Source of the DNA: Fluviispira vulneris
GTDB lineage: Bacteria > Bdellovibrionota_B > Oligoflexia > Silvanigrellales > Silvanigrellaceae
Assembly (NCBI RefSeq): GCF_014281055.1
Contig: NZ_JACRSE010000001.1
Coordinates: 372,001 to 436,000, forward strand
DNA: 64,000 bases
Direction: 5' to 3'
Positions 8,205 to 17,009 of this stretch are shown piece after piece (position 1 is the stretch's first letter; every line of letters starts with the position of its first letter). The notes beneath the pieces are model-generated. The model made no database searches, was not told where the DNA came from, and worked only from the letters and a program-made list of their open reading frames with translations. A program made the position numbers and the translations under genes.

Positions 8205-8939
8205 TCAATTTAAAGAACATATAACTTCAAGATTTTTCTGTTCTCTTTGAATCTTTTCATTAATTTGTAAAATCATTTTTTTATCAAATTTTCTTGAAAA
8301 TCCTAAATATAGTGAAGAGTAATGGTTTCCTAGCTTTATAACCTTGATTTTATTAAGAATGCCTAGTTTTTTAGCCTCTAAGTAGCCAACCTTAGGATTT
8401 GTGAAATAAGCTATATCAATTCGATTTTTTATTAATTTCATTAATATTTTCTCTATTGGCTTATCCCCTGACGTTTCTGCATAAGTAATATTATTTTTTT
8501 TGCTGTCAAAATAGTCTGGTAAATTTACTCCAGCTCTTAAGCCAATTACTTTATTTTTGAAAATTCTTGAATCAACAAAAATATTAATATTAGATTCTTT
8601 CGGTACAAAAATATATTCTTGAATATTGCATATCGCTATGGAACGATGCGTAACTTTCATCTCTATAAATGACTGTTCAGTGACAAGAGATAAAATATCG
8701 ATATTTTCTTTGCTCAACTCAAAAAAAGCTCGTGCTAAAGGAAACTCATAAAACTCAACTTTATAATTTTCTCCTAAGTTCAAATTATTTAATAATTTAT
8801 CATATAAAACTCCATCTGGTTTATTATATTTGTTTTTAAAAACAAATGGAATGGCTTCAAAATAACCAACTTTTATTACTTCTTGTTTTGCATATGCACT
8901 GAGTTGCATAAAAAAAATTAAAATTAAAATATATTTCAA
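8205..8939 (-). CDS. periplasmic solute-binding protein, family 3-like
   Basis: A 244-residue exported protein with an SBP_bac_3-like fold: signal peptide ending SAYA, then VGYFEAIPFVFKN, the PLARAFFELSKENIDIL hinge region and a C-terminal closing lobe. The start is TTG (complement of 8937-8939), supported by a strong GGGGAGG 6 bp upstream and by the signal peptide; no better ATG exists. No ABC permease or ATPase is nearby, so it is an orphan binding protein, as are three others in the window (19.3, 44.4 and 54.4 kb). Ligand unknown; amino-acid-like small solutes are usual for the family. Confidence 0.75.
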   Translation of the reverse strand: MKYILILIFFMQLSAYAKQEVIKVGYFEAIPFVFKNKYNKPDGVLYDKLLNNLNLGENYKVEFYEFPLARAFFELSKENIDILSLVTEQSFIEMKVTHRSIAICNIQEYIFVPKESNINIFVDSRIFKNKVIGLRAGVNLPDYFDSKKNNITYAETSGDKPIEKILMKLIKNRIDIAYFTNPKVGYLEAKKLGILNKIKVIKLGNHYSSLYLGFSRKFDKKMILQINEKIQREQKNLEVICSLN

Positions 8940-9110
8940 TTTTGTCCTCCCCTAGCCCTTTTGTCACCTATTTGTATTTTTCCATGCTATCCTGTAAAAA
9001 TCCATTGAATCGAGATGCTTCAAATTTGTATCTTGTTTTTGTTCGTCAAGGGTTTTTATTAATTCCAAAATAAAAATTCCGAACAGTATGGATTGACTAA
9101 GGGAAAAACT

Positions 9111-9779
9111 ATGAAAAAACTCATTAATGGCATCACCGAATTTAGAAAAAAAGTATTACCTGGTTACAGAGATACATTTGCAAGATTGGCTTTGGGACAA
9201 TCACCAGATGCTTTATTTATTGCTTGCTCGGATAGCAGAGTGGTGCCAAACTTATTTGCGTCAACCGACCCAGGTGACCTTTTTGTGGTCAGAAATGTTG
9301 GAAATCTGATTCCACCATGCAGTCGCAATGGTTTCTCCGTTGGTGATGAATCTGAAGCAGCTGCTATTGAATTTTCTATCACGCAACTTAAAGTTTCTAG
9401 TATCATTATCTGTGGGCATTCTGAATGTGGTGCTATGCAATCACTGGTTAAAAATAGAAATGCCATTTCTTCTCCAAATTTGCGCTCATGGCTGCAATAT
9501 GGCGAACCCGCTTTGCAAAAAATGCTCGATGGATTTGAAATAAATCCAGGATTACAACCACACAATCAACTTTCTCAAATTAATGTCCTTGAACAAAAAA
9601 TTCATTTAGAGTCATATCCTATGGTTCAAGATCTTATTAAAAGTGGAAATTTAAGAATCTGCAGCTGGTGGTTTGATATAGCAACTGCAGATGTTTATTC
9701 TTACAACGATGAAAAAAGAAGATTTGTGCTGCTTGACGATGAAGAAGCAGCTAGGATATTGGCAGAAAGTTCTAATTAA
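9111..9779 (+). CDS. beta-class carbonic anhydrase
   Basis: A 222-residue cytosolic zinc enzyme interconverting CO2 and bicarbonate. The beta-class zinc and catalytic signatures are present: ACSDSR (Cys-Asp/Arg dyad) near residues 38-43, and CGHSECGA (His and second Cys ligands) near 99-106. The start is ATG 9111 behind AAGGG; a TTG at 9093 is less likely. Its stop overlaps the convergent delta-60 gene by 8 bp. A paralogue lies at 52.8 kb. Confidence 0.92.
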   Translation: MKKLINGITEFRKKVLPGYRDTFARLALGQSPDALFIACSDSRVVPNLFASTDPGDLFVVRNVGNLIPPCSRNGFSVGDESEAAAIEFSITQLKVSSIIICGHSECGAMQSLVKNRNAISSPNLRSWLQYGEPALQKMLDGFEINPGLQPHNQLSQINVLEQKIHLESYPMVQDLIKSGNLRICSWWFDIATADVYSYNDEKRRFVLLDDEEAARILAESSN

Positions 9780-11124
9780 ATTTAGCCAAAACAGCTTGAG
9801 CTTCTCCTGCTGATTCACCAGAAACAAAAATACTTCCTTCATTTGTTGATGTTACATTAACAAAATTCGCATCTAAATCAAGAGAATCACCAAGTACAAT
9901 TCCTTCTTGACCGAATGAAGTATTTAAAGAGCCATTTGGATCATATTTTGCAATAATAAATTGATTATTGGCTGCTTTATCCTTAGAGAGACCGACTGCT
10001 AATATAGAACCATCATCTTGTAAGATTTGTTTATTTAAATAATCATTTTGCAAGATTTTTGTAAATACAATACCATTTGTACCAAATGAATTTGAAAGCG
10101 TTCCATTTGGATTGTATTTAGCTAATGTAATGACATAGCTACTTTCGCTTAGATATTTCTGGATAGAAAAACCTCCTGCAAACAAAGATCCATCGGTACC
10201 AACAGAAAGAGAAGTGATATTTGCATTGTTACCGATCTTAGTTTGTACAATCCCATTTTGCCCAAATGTTTTATTTAAAGCACCATCAGAAAAATATTTT
10301 GCAAGGGTAAATTGATTATTTAAATCTGCATTTTGTGACACCCCAGCAGCTATAATTAATCCATCTTTTTTGGCATGGATGCTTGTTACATTAGCAGAAA
10401 CCCCAATTTGAGTTTTAGTAACTCCTTGTGAGCCAAACTTTGTAACTATGTTTCCTGTTAAATCATATTTTGCAATAGTAAATACTTTTGCATTTGCTCC
10501 TCGCGCTGTTTTTGCAATTGAAGAACCTCCTAGGATAATTGCATTATTATTTGAAATTGTATGTGCAGATGCTAAGATAATTGAAGGATCAACAACAAGA
10601 ATTCCCATGTTACCAAAGGCAGTGTTTAAAGATCCATCTGGATAATAACTTGTAAGTACTGTTTGGTACTGATCTGGTGCTAATGCTGCTTTACCAAAAG
10701 CTATTATACTTCCATCATTCAAAACTGATATAGAAAGTATTTCAGAAGAAATTCCTATTTTAGTATGAACTACTCCATTGTTACCAAATGAATCATCGAG
10801 TGAACCATCTGAATTAAATTTAACTAGAGTAAACGCAGTAAAATTGTCTTCTGTTACAGATTTTCCTGCACTTAAAATTGTTCCATCTAATAAAACAATT
10901 GATTTATTAAATTTGTTATGACTTGTACCAAAACTAACTTTTACAACGCCTTTATCACCAAAAGTTTCATCTAATTCTCCGGTTTGTGTTGCATATGAAG
11001 TTGCTAGAAACTGAGATAAATATTGTGAATTGTAGATTTTATTTGCCGTTGCTGAATTTGATGAAATAAGAGAAACAGTCAATACCGATAGAATTATCGA
11101 ATGTTTAAATTGGCTTATCTTCAT
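9772..11124 (-). CDS. exported delta-60 repeat protein
   Basis: A 450-residue secreted protein. The start at 11124 has a perfect AGGAGG site and a Sec signal (MKISQFKHSIILSVL..., cleaved after SATA). The mature protein holds seven copies of the delta-60 signature (pattern L-[DNS]-x-[ST]-F-G-x-x-G-[IV]) spaced about 55-62 residues, such as LDETFGDKGVV and LNKTFGQNGIV, each followed by a strand-rich unit; a beta-propeller is expected. The family is common in deltaproteobacterial-type secretomes. Function unknown; an extracellular binding or structural scaffold is plausible. Confidence 0.85.
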   Translation of the reverse strand: MKISQFKHSIILSVLTVSLISSNSATANKIYNSQYLSQFLATSYATQTGELDETFGDKGVVKVSFGTSHNKFNKSIVLLDGTILSAGKSVTEDNFTAFTLVKFNSDGSLDDSFGNNGVVHTKIGISSEILSISVLNDGSIIAFGKAALAPDQYQTVLTSYYPDGSLNTAFGNMGILVVDPSIILASAHTISNNNAIILGGSSIAKTARGANAKVFTIAKYDLTGNIVTKFGSQGVTKTQIGVSANVTSIHAKKDGLIIAAGVSQNADLNNQFTLAKYFSDGALNKTFGQNGIVQTKIGNNANITSLSVGTDGSLFAGGFSIQKYLSESSYVITLAKYNPNGTLSNSFGTNGIVFTKILQNDYLNKQILQDDGSILAVGLSKDKAANNQFIIAKYDPNGSLNTSFGQEGIVLGDSLDLDANFVNVTSTNEGSIFVSGESAGEAQAVLAKFN

Positions 11125-11333
11125 ATATCCTCCTAAAATTCGTAAATGCAATTAATCAACAAGACCTCTGTTACTTTATTATAATATTTTTTTATGTCAA
11201 TTAATTTTTTACTAAAATATTTTAATAAAATATAAATTCATTTTTAATAAAATTTTATATTTTCATTTTTTATAATTGTTTCTTTTTTATTTCAGATATT
11301 TTATTATGCATTTAGAGCAGACAAAATAATGCA

Positions 11334-11570
11334 TTAATTTTTTAAATCATTCCTAAAAAATGTAACATTTTTTATATTATCATAAATATAATTTAAATTT
11401 TTACATTCAGAAATAGCTAATATTAAAAAATGAATTATTTTAAAAAAATATGTCTCTCTCTTTCTACTTTTGAAAAGCTTAAAAACTCTCTCAATATGTT
11501 GAATAACTAGCTTTATCAGAAAAATTTGAGCATCTAAAGTATGATAAAATGTAGAAAAATAAAGCTTCAT
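11334..11570 (-). CDS. small hypothetical protein
   Basis: A 78-codon reverse-strand frame with a good AAAGGAAA ribosome site before its ATG. The product is basic, rich in Phe, Ile and Lys, with two hydrophobic segments. It occupies an otherwise empty, very AT-rich spacer and is divergent from the DUF5522 gene. No family is recognised. In DNA this AT-rich a frame of this length can arise by chance, so the call rests mainly on the ribosome site. Confidence 0.35.
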   Translation of the reverse strand: MKLYFSTFYHTLDAQIFLIKLVIQHIERVFKLFKSRKRETYFFKIIHFLILAISECKNLNYIYDNIKNVTFFRNDLKN

Positions 11571-11608
11571 AAGATTTCCTTTACAATATCTAGATTCTAT
11601 TTTAACGT

Positions 11609-11632
11609 GATCTAGTTAAAGGTGTCTAGATC
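11609..11632. repeat. short inverted repeat between divergent genes
   Basis: GATCTAG (11609-11615) and CTAGATC (11626-11632) form a 7-bp inverted repeat 36 bp before the DUF5522 start. A further partial copy (CTAGATT) lies at about 11590. It may be an operator shared by the divergent small genes; that is inference. Confidence 0.3.
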
Positions 11633-11667
11633 AGTACGTTTTAATTTAAAAAGTAAAGTCAATTTTT

Positions 11668-11838
11668 ATGAATGAAAATGAAAATAATCTGGAATTAATC
11701 GAAGGAATTGATTTTTATATCAACGAAAATGGCTACATGGTTTTTACTCAATTTTATCATTTAAAAAGAGGTTACTGCTGTGATAATGGATGTAAACATT
11801 GTCCTTATACCGAGCAACCTAAAGTACCATTAAAATAA
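11668..11838 (+). CDS. DUF5522-family small Cys-rich protein
   Basis: A 56-residue protein matching the DUF5522 pattern: EGIDFYINENGYMVFT, then YHLKRGYCC, GCKHCPY. Four cysteines (CC...C..C) could hold a zinc or iron atom. The family is small, widely conserved and uncharacterised as far as I know. The gene ends 3 bp from the stop of the convergent CobW-family metal-handling GTPase, which fits a role in metal homeostasis without proving it. No strong ribosome site is visible before the ATG. Confidence 0.8.
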   Translation: MNENENNLELIEGIDFYINENGYMVFTQFYHLKRGYCCDNGCKHCPYTEQPKVPLK

Positions 11839-11841
11839 TTT

Positions 11842-12954
11842 TTATGAATTCATATCATCAGCAGCATAAATCAATGGCCAAAGTTCTTCTGGAATAAACA
11901 TTTCTTCTTTACTTAATAAGCATCGGTTCAGCTTTTCCATAATTTTATTTTTCTTTAAGTTCTGACCGATAAACACTACCTCTTGATACAAGTCATCAGA
12001 TTCACCATATTGTTCAACACGACACGAGCTCCCTGCTTGTGACCAATATTCTAAAGTTTTTGGTGAGTTTGCAAACCATAGAAAGCCTTTTGAGCGAATA
12101 ATTCCTTCGGATTCATTATTTATAAAATCCCAAAATCTTTTTGGATGAAATGGTTTATCCGCCTTATATACAAAACTTGAAATCCCATACTCTTCAGTTT
12201 CGGGTGTGTGAGTTCCTCTTTCCTCTAATAACCAGTTTGCGTTTTGTTCAGCATCAGAAAACTTAAAAAGATTAGTAGACAAAATTTCATTTAGAGGAAC
12301 ATCACTATTGATTGCTGTCATTATTTTTGCACTTGGATTTAAACTTCTTATGATCGAACTGAGTTCTTCATATTCTTCTTTGCTTACCAAATCTATTTTA
12401 TTAATAATTATAATATTAGAAAATTCAATCTGTGCTACTAATAAGTCTGAAATATTCCGATCATCGTCTTCATTTAAGCCAATTTTCTTTTCATTTAGGA
12501 ATTCTGAAGAGCAGTAATCAATTAAAAATTGAGAAGCATCAACAACAGTTATACATGCATCGAGTTCTGCAATTTCTGTTAGACTTTTGCCACTTTCGTC
12601 TTCAAAAGTAAAAGTTTCTGCCACAGGCATAGGTTCCGAAATTCCGGAAGATTCTATAATTAATGCATCAAATTTTTTTGATAGTGAAAGTTTTGCAATT
12701 TCAACTAATAAATCTTCACGCAGTGTGCAACAAATACAGCCATTTGTCATTTCAACTAACTTTTCTTCAGTTCGCGAAAGCGAGGCAGCAGTTCCTTTGA
12801 CTAAAGTTGCATCAATATTAACTTCGCTCATATCATTAACGATTACAGCTACTTTTAAATTATTTCTATTATTTAATATATGGTTCAGGAGAGTTGTTTT
12901 CCCTGCCCCCAGAAAACCGGAGAGAAGAGTTACTGGTAATTTACTTGAATTCAT
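11842..12954 (-). CDS. CobW/ZNG1-family metallochaperone GTPase
   Basis: A 370-residue G3E P-loop GTPase. Walker A is GFLGAGKTTLL (residues 13-23), followed by the CxCC metal motif GCICCTLRED (about 71-80), a Walker B/ESSG region (DALIIESSGISEP), and NKIDLV for guanine recognition. The CobW C-terminal domain begins near residue 250. Members of this YciC/ZigA-like branch deliver Zn (or other metals) to client enzymes under shortage. It has an AGGA site before the ATG, and a 17-bp perfect palindrome 25 bp upstream that could be a metalloregulator operator. Confidence 0.88.
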   Translation of the reverse strand: MNSSKLPVTLLSGFLGAGKTTLLNHILNNRNNLKVAVIVNDMSEVNIDATLVKGTAASLSRTEEKLVEMTNGCICCTLREDLLVEIAKLSLSKKFDALIIESSGISEPMPVAETFTFEDESGKSLTEIAELDACITVVDASQFLIDYCSSEFLNEKKIGLNEDDDRNISDLLVAQIEFSNIIIINKIDLVSKEEYEELSSIIRSLNPSAKIMTAINSDVPLNEILSTNLFKFSDAEQNANWLLEERGTHTPETEEYGISSFVYKADKPFHPKRFWDFINNESEGIIRSKGFLWFANSPKTLEYWSQAGSSCRVEQYGESDDLYQEVVFIGQNLKKNKIMEKLNRCLLSKEEMFIPEELWPLIYAADDMNS

Positions 12955-12978
12955 TAAGGATCCTCATTCTTGAAACAT

Positions 12979-12995
12979 TTGCAAAAATTTTGCAA
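12979..12995. promoter_or_regulatory. 17-bp palindrome upstream of the CobW GTPase
   Basis: TTGCAAAAATTTTGCAA is perfectly palindromic about its central base and sits 25-41 bp before the CobW start codon, where an operator overlapping the promoter is expected. It does not match the Fur consensus seen at 36-37 kb. A Zur-type or other regulator is an inference. Confidence 0.45.
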
Positions 12996-13021
12996 TAAGC
13001 TTTTACAATGAGAGCTTTGAT

Positions 13022-13062
13022 AAATCAAGTCAGTTGCAAAAAAGTTGCATTTGACTTGATTT
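13022..13062. terminator. 11-bp inverted repeat after the 13.1-14.8 kb gene
   Basis: AAATCAAGTCA (13022-13032) and TGACTTGATTT (13052-13062) are perfect complements with a 19-nt loop that itself contains two TTGCA direct repeats. It lies 22 bp after the stop of the upstream reverse-strand gene and before the CobW promoter. There is no long T tract, so a terminator or regulatory hairpin is equally possible. Confidence 0.4.
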
Positions 13063-13083
13063 GTTAGTAATTACCATTCCTTA

Positions 13084-14847
13084 TTAAGTTTTACCTATCA
13101 CTTCGACAAAAACTTCTTCTACATTTTCAAAGCCTTTTGGATTTGCAATATAGAACCCATATTCAGGTAAACAGCCTTTGTGTTTAAATCCTTCAAATGC
13201 ACTAAAATGCGTATTAAAACCAGAGCGAACATTTTTAAATAATAATTTATCTCTTGCATTTGGAATATTACAGTAAATATCTACATATGCTTTATTTAAA
13301 TTTAAATCATCTTTAGTTCGAAATTTAAATTCAAATGATTTAAAGTGTTCATTATCAATTTTATTAAAAAATATTTTAAACTGCGCAATATCTTCAGAAA
13401 CTCTATCTATTCTTTGAATAAAGTTTACGTTGAAAATATGCTTTCTCGTGTTTGGTCTAAAGTTTCCACTTGCTATAAAGAAATTTTCAAGGATATCTGT
13501 ACTATAATCCTTTCTAAACATTTCATATCTTGCTTTAATATCATAAAGCTTATCTTTTTCTTCTATAATTTCTTGATCGTTCAATCCTTCAACAGATAAT
13601 TTTGCTCGTTTAACTAAATTGATATATTTTAAAGTTTCAGGCGCTAAGTTACTCAATGTATCCAATATATTTATATTTGCTTCGGCATTGTTAATTATTT
13701 CTGCGAGTTGATTCTCTTGAGGTTTTGATAATTCCATATTTCTATATTTTATAGCTAAATCTCTATTGTATTTTTCTTTATTAAAATATGTTTTTATATC
13801 ATTAAATACATTTGTGAGTTCTAATTCATCACTCTTACGATCAAGTATTGAAAAATTAAGTAAATTATCACTACTATTTAAAATTTTCTCTTTGCTATAT
13901 CGCTTTGCTTCTGAATTGACAACAGCTAAATTGCTTAAATTATTTATATCTATTTGTGATTTAAAGTCCTCAAGATATTCAATCAAATTTGAAAAAGTTT
14001 TATCACACTTATTAATATTATTAATATCACATGACACTTCAGATTTTAATATTTGAGATAATTTTAGAGGATCCCCCCCAAATTGAATAGCATCTATACT
14101 TATATGGGTTTTTTTCTTCATTTTTTTATTTAAAAAATATGAATCAAAAGCAAAGGAAATGGATTTTGGAATTTGTGCACCAATTAAATTGGAAATTGAA
14201 GTTCCAATCTTTTTTGAAAATTCCAGTTTATCTTGAAGAGAATCAAAATCTAGCTTAATAGTTATAACAAGTTTTGCAATTAAATCTTGCTTTACTATAA
14301 ACTCATTCCCACATTTATCCATAAATCCATAAAAATCGATCAATCTACCATTTTCATCAAAATATTTTTCTAAACCTTTTATAAGACGTTTTGGAATATT
14401 TTCATCCAATTTTCTACTTTCTGGTCTGATTTCATTTACGAGTATATAATTCCAACTTAATGAATGCGCTTCAGATTGTTTGGCAAATTGAATTGCAACA
14501 GATGAATCTGAAATTTTTATAGGCAGAGCAGAATCAAGAGTGCTTGTTATCGTTTTTAAGAGTTCTTTGTAATCCTGATTTTCAAGTCTATAAACATGAG
14601 ACGTATTGATTTGCTTTGGATTTAATACTTCTGCTTGAATGCATTTCCCTTGTACCGAATGTACGTAACTATTAAAACCTTGCAAAATGTCTATCGGTGA
14701 TTCAAGAGGTGTGAGTATACTACTGTCTCTGTTTACAATCGATTTATATGGAACTACTTCTTCTTGCTTAAATAGAGTTGTTTCATTGCTACAGGAGTAT
14801 GGTATGAGTGATAGTAAAAAAAAGTTTGCGCAATTTCTTTTATTCAT
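13084..14847 (-). CDS. large exported (possible lipo-) protein, weak MACPF-like features
   Basis: A 587-residue protein with an N-terminal hydrophobic signal ending LIPYSC; Cys19 could be lipidated, but the lipobox is poor. No family is firmly recognised. Residues about 176-265 show the order FMDKCGNEFI, a long Ser/Asp/Lys alternating stretch, then IDAIQFGGDP. This resembles secreted MACPF-like proteins of predatory or pathogenic bacteria, in which a Cys/Gly-rich strand is followed by amphipathic hairpins and a GG-x-P turn. The C-terminal half is helical, and the last 110 residues are beta-rich with two Cys. The MACPF assignment is tentative. Confidence 0.6.
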   Translation of the reverse strand: MNKRNCANFFLLSLIPYSCSNETTLFKQEEVVPYKSIVNRDSSILTPLESPIDILQGFNSYVHSVQGKCIQAEVLNPKQINTSHVYRLENQDYKELLKTITSTLDSALPIKISDSSVAIQFAKQSEAHSLSWNYILVNEIRPESRKLDENIPKRLIKGLEKYFDENGRLIDFYGFMDKCGNEFIVKQDLIAKLVITIKLDFDSLQDKLEFSKKIGTSISNLIGAQIPKSISFAFDSYFLNKKMKKKTHISIDAIQFGGDPLKLSQILKSEVSCDINNINKCDKTFSNLIEYLEDFKSQIDINNLSNLAVVNSEAKRYSKEKILNSSDNLLNFSILDRKSDELELTNVFNDIKTYFNKEKYNRDLAIKYRNMELSKPQENQLAEIINNAEANINILDTLSNLAPETLKYINLVKRAKLSVEGLNDQEIIEEKDKLYDIKARYEMFRKDYSTDILENFFIASGNFRPNTRKHIFNVNFIQRIDRVSEDIAQFKIFFNKIDNEHFKSFEFKFRTKDDLNLNKAYVDIYCNIPNARDKLLFKNVRSGFNTHFSAFEGFKHKGCLPEYGFYIANPKGFENVEEVFVEVIGKT

Positions 14848-15063
14848 ATTAAATCCATTTAAAAGAATGAAAAATATTAATAATTATTTATTAATATTTA
14901 AATTTTAAGAATTTTGAGCGATACGAAAAATAAATTTTTAAATTTATATCATGTAAATAATTTAATACATACATGATATAATTATTTACAATTTTAAACA
15001 AATATATTCAACCAAATTTTATTTATTTTTATAATAGATGTGATATAAAAGTTAATTAGTATT

Positions 15064-15091
15064 TTTCATTCTTTTTTTAAAAAGAATGAAA
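15064..15091. terminator. 13-bp AT-rich hairpin downstream of apt
   Basis: Bases 15064-15076 pair exactly with 15079-15091 around a 2-nt loop (core CATTCTTTTT/AAAAAGAATG). It lies 19 bp past the apt stop. The stem is A/T dominated, so its strength as a terminator is uncertain. Confidence 0.5.
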
Positions 15092-15110
15092 TATTTATAA
15101 AAATATGGAC

Positions 15111-15650
15111 TTACTTTATATTTATAAGCGACTGGATTGGAAATTTGGAAAATCCGTTTTGTAAGAGATCCCTTCCACGCAAAAAAGCAAGTTCGATCAA
15201 AAAGGAAAAACCTACAACTTGAGCACCACTTTTTTCAATAATATTGCTACAAGCTTTAGCGGTTCCGCCTGTTGCTATCACATCATCCACAATCAAATAT
15301 CGTTCACCTATTTTTAATGCACTCTTTTGAATTTCAATCGAATCGGTACCATATTCTAAATTATAAGATTCATTGACCACAATACCTGGCAATTTTCCTT
15401 TTTTTCGCGCTGCAACAAAAGGAAGATTCATTTCCAAAGCAAGAGGCAAACCAAAGAAAAAACCTCGACTTTCAATTCCGACTATATTTTGCACCTGTAA
15501 TTCACGCGCAAATCCCATCATTTCTGCAATGACCTTTTTCATTGCAATAGGATCTCTTAACAAAGGATTTATATCTTTAAATAATATACCTTCTTTTGGA
15601 AAATTAGGTACGTCTTGAATAATTGAAAGAAGCTCATTTTGAATACTCAT
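15111..15650 (-). CDS. apt: adenine phosphoribosyltransferase
   Basis: A 179-residue cytosolic enzyme making AMP from adenine and PRPP. It has the family start IQDVPNFPKEGILFKDINPL, the flexible loop with GIESRGFFFG, and the PRPP-binding motif YLIVDDVIATGGTA near 120-133. Length is normal. AAGGA precedes the ATG. It lies 55 bp downstream of prfB on the same strand and may be cotranscribed. Adenine salvage is also served by the adenine deaminase at 30.2 kb. Confidence 0.95.
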   Translation of the reverse strand: MSIQNELLSIIQDVPNFPKEGILFKDINPLLRDPIAMKKVIAEMMGFARELQVQNIVGIESRGFFFGLPLALEMNLPFVAARKKGKLPGIVVNESYNLEYGTDSIEIQKSALKIGERYLIVDDVIATGGTAKACSNIIEKSGAQVVGFSFLIELAFLRGRDLLQNGFSKFPIQSLINIK

Positions 15651-15705
15651 AAGATATCCTTATCTCAATTGATCGCACTCACTAAAGAGTTAATTTATAA
15701 ATGCA

Positions 15706-16849
15706 TTAGGAATCGAAATCATCGTTTCCTCCGCCTTTGCCTTTAAATTGCCCTGCTGCCAGTTGGCGCAAGTATTCAACACAAAATTCTTCGATATCTC
15801 CATCCAAAACGACAGAAGGATCACTACTTTGTGCGAGAGTTCGCACATCTTTAACAAGTTTATAAGGATGCAAAACATAGGAACGAATTTGGGAACCAAA
15901 TGCATTTTCCATTTTTGCATCTTCAATTGCTTTAGATTCTGCCTGCCGCTTATTTAGTTCAAGTTCATAAAGTTTCGCTTTTAAAAGCTTTATACAAGTT
16001 TCACGGTTTTGAATTTGACTTCTTTGTTGCTGACTCTGCACAACAATTCCTGTTGGCAAGTGGGTCATACGCACAGCTGAATCTGTACGATTCACGTGCT
16101 GACCTCCTGCCCCACCAGCACGATATGTATCAATTTTTAAATCACTTTCTTTTAATTCAACATTGATGTCATCGTCTATAACAGGACTTACAAAAACAGA
16201 GCAAAATGACGTATGTCTTCGTGCATTTGAATCATAAGGAGAAATTCGTACAAGTCTATGGACACCATTTTCTGATTTTAATAGCCCGTAAACATATTCG
16301 CCATCAAGAGTGATAGTAGCATTTTTAATACCTGCGCCATCACCTTCCAGCTCATCAACAACTTCAGCTTTAAATCCTTTTCTATCTGCAAAACGTAAGA
16401 TCATGCGCATAATCATCATTGCCCAGTCACAGGCTTCTGTTCCACCGGCCCCTGCATTGATTGTCACAATTGCACTATTTCTATCTGTTTCACCTGAAAG
16501 AAGTCTTCTCGTTTCTAAGATTTGCACTTCTTTAGCAAGTTCTTCAATCCCTGTATCAGCTTCTTTGATTGATTGTTCGTCACCTTCTTCACCAAACTCG
16601 ATCGCAACAAGAATATCTTCAAACTTTTTGAGAAGTGATTCACAAGATAAGATCCCATCTTCAATATTCTTTTTTTCTTTTAATAAGGCTGAAGATTTTT
16701 TTCTATCGTTCCAAAAATGAATATCTGTATTGCTTTCTGACTCGATTTCAAGAACCCTTTTGCGTTTTAATGGAGTGTCAAAGATACCTCCGAATAGGTT
16801 CAAATTTTTCTCGAATTTCTTCAAGTGAAGACCGTTGAAGTTCACTCAT
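15706..16849 (-). CDS. prfB: peptide chain release factor 2, with programmed +1 frameshift
   Basis: RF2 recognises UGA and UAA stop codons. The true start is ATG at 16847-16849 behind AGGAGTG. Twenty-three codons (MSELQRSSLEEIREKFEPIR...) lead to an in-frame TGA at 16778-16780. Decoding must slip +1 at CTT TGA C to continue in the frame of 16779-15706, giving about 380 residues. The internal ribosome-like sequence CGGAGGT sits just before CTT, as in other bacterial prfB genes. The body has the RF2 codon-recognition region (ISPYDSNARRH, SPY rather than SPF) and the catalytic RAGGAGGQHVN loop. Expression is self-limiting: scarce RF2 favours the shift. Confidence 0.96.
16778..16792 (-). promoter_or_regulatory. 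RF2 autoregulatory +1 frameshift site
   Basis: Reading the reverse strand, CGGAGGTATCTTTGA places a Shine-Dalgarno-like CGGAGGT, a spacer and CTT before the UGA. This is the canonical prfB recoding signal: slow UGA decoding lets tRNA-Leu slip from CUU to UUU. Both the 23-codon leader frame and the downstream frame encode RF2-like sequence, confirming this is recoding and not a mutation. Confidence 0.95.
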
Positions 16850-16877
16850 TTTTCACTCCTAATACAATACACGCAAA

Positions 16878-16920
16878 AAAGAACTCGTCTGTGTTAGTAT
16901 AAAAAAAAGACGGGCTCTTT
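16878..16920. repeat. 13-bp imperfect hairpin between prfB and uppP
   Basis: AAAGAACTCGTCT (16878-16890) pairs with AGACGGGCTCTTT (16908-16920), with one A-C mismatch and one G-T wobble. It lies in the divergent spacer, 29 bp from the prfB start and 90 bp before the uppP start. It could be a leader hairpin or a factor site; there is no direct evidence for either. Confidence 0.4.
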
Positions 16921-17009
16921 TAAAAAAATATAGGCACCACTCAGTGGCCAAGAGCAAACGATATGGTATCTACCTCCTTTGTGCAACTTTTTTCTATGAG
17001 GGAATCAGT

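Noticed and set aside
9164-9565. 133-codon reverse frame inside the carbonic anhydrase gene
   Set aside because: It is antisense to conserved catalytic motifs and has no ribosome site or recognisable protein.
11334-11570. Treating the 78-codon frame as a certain gene
   Set aside because: It is kept only as a low-confidence entry because AT-rich DNA yields such frames by chance and no homology is seen.
15690-15926. 78-codon reverse frame at the prfB 3' end
   Set aside because: It overlaps the GGQ-containing RF2 coding frame in another phase and resembles nothing.
16778-16780. In-frame TGA in prfB as a disabling mutation
   Set aside because: The context is the conserved RF2 programmed frameshift, so the gene is intact.
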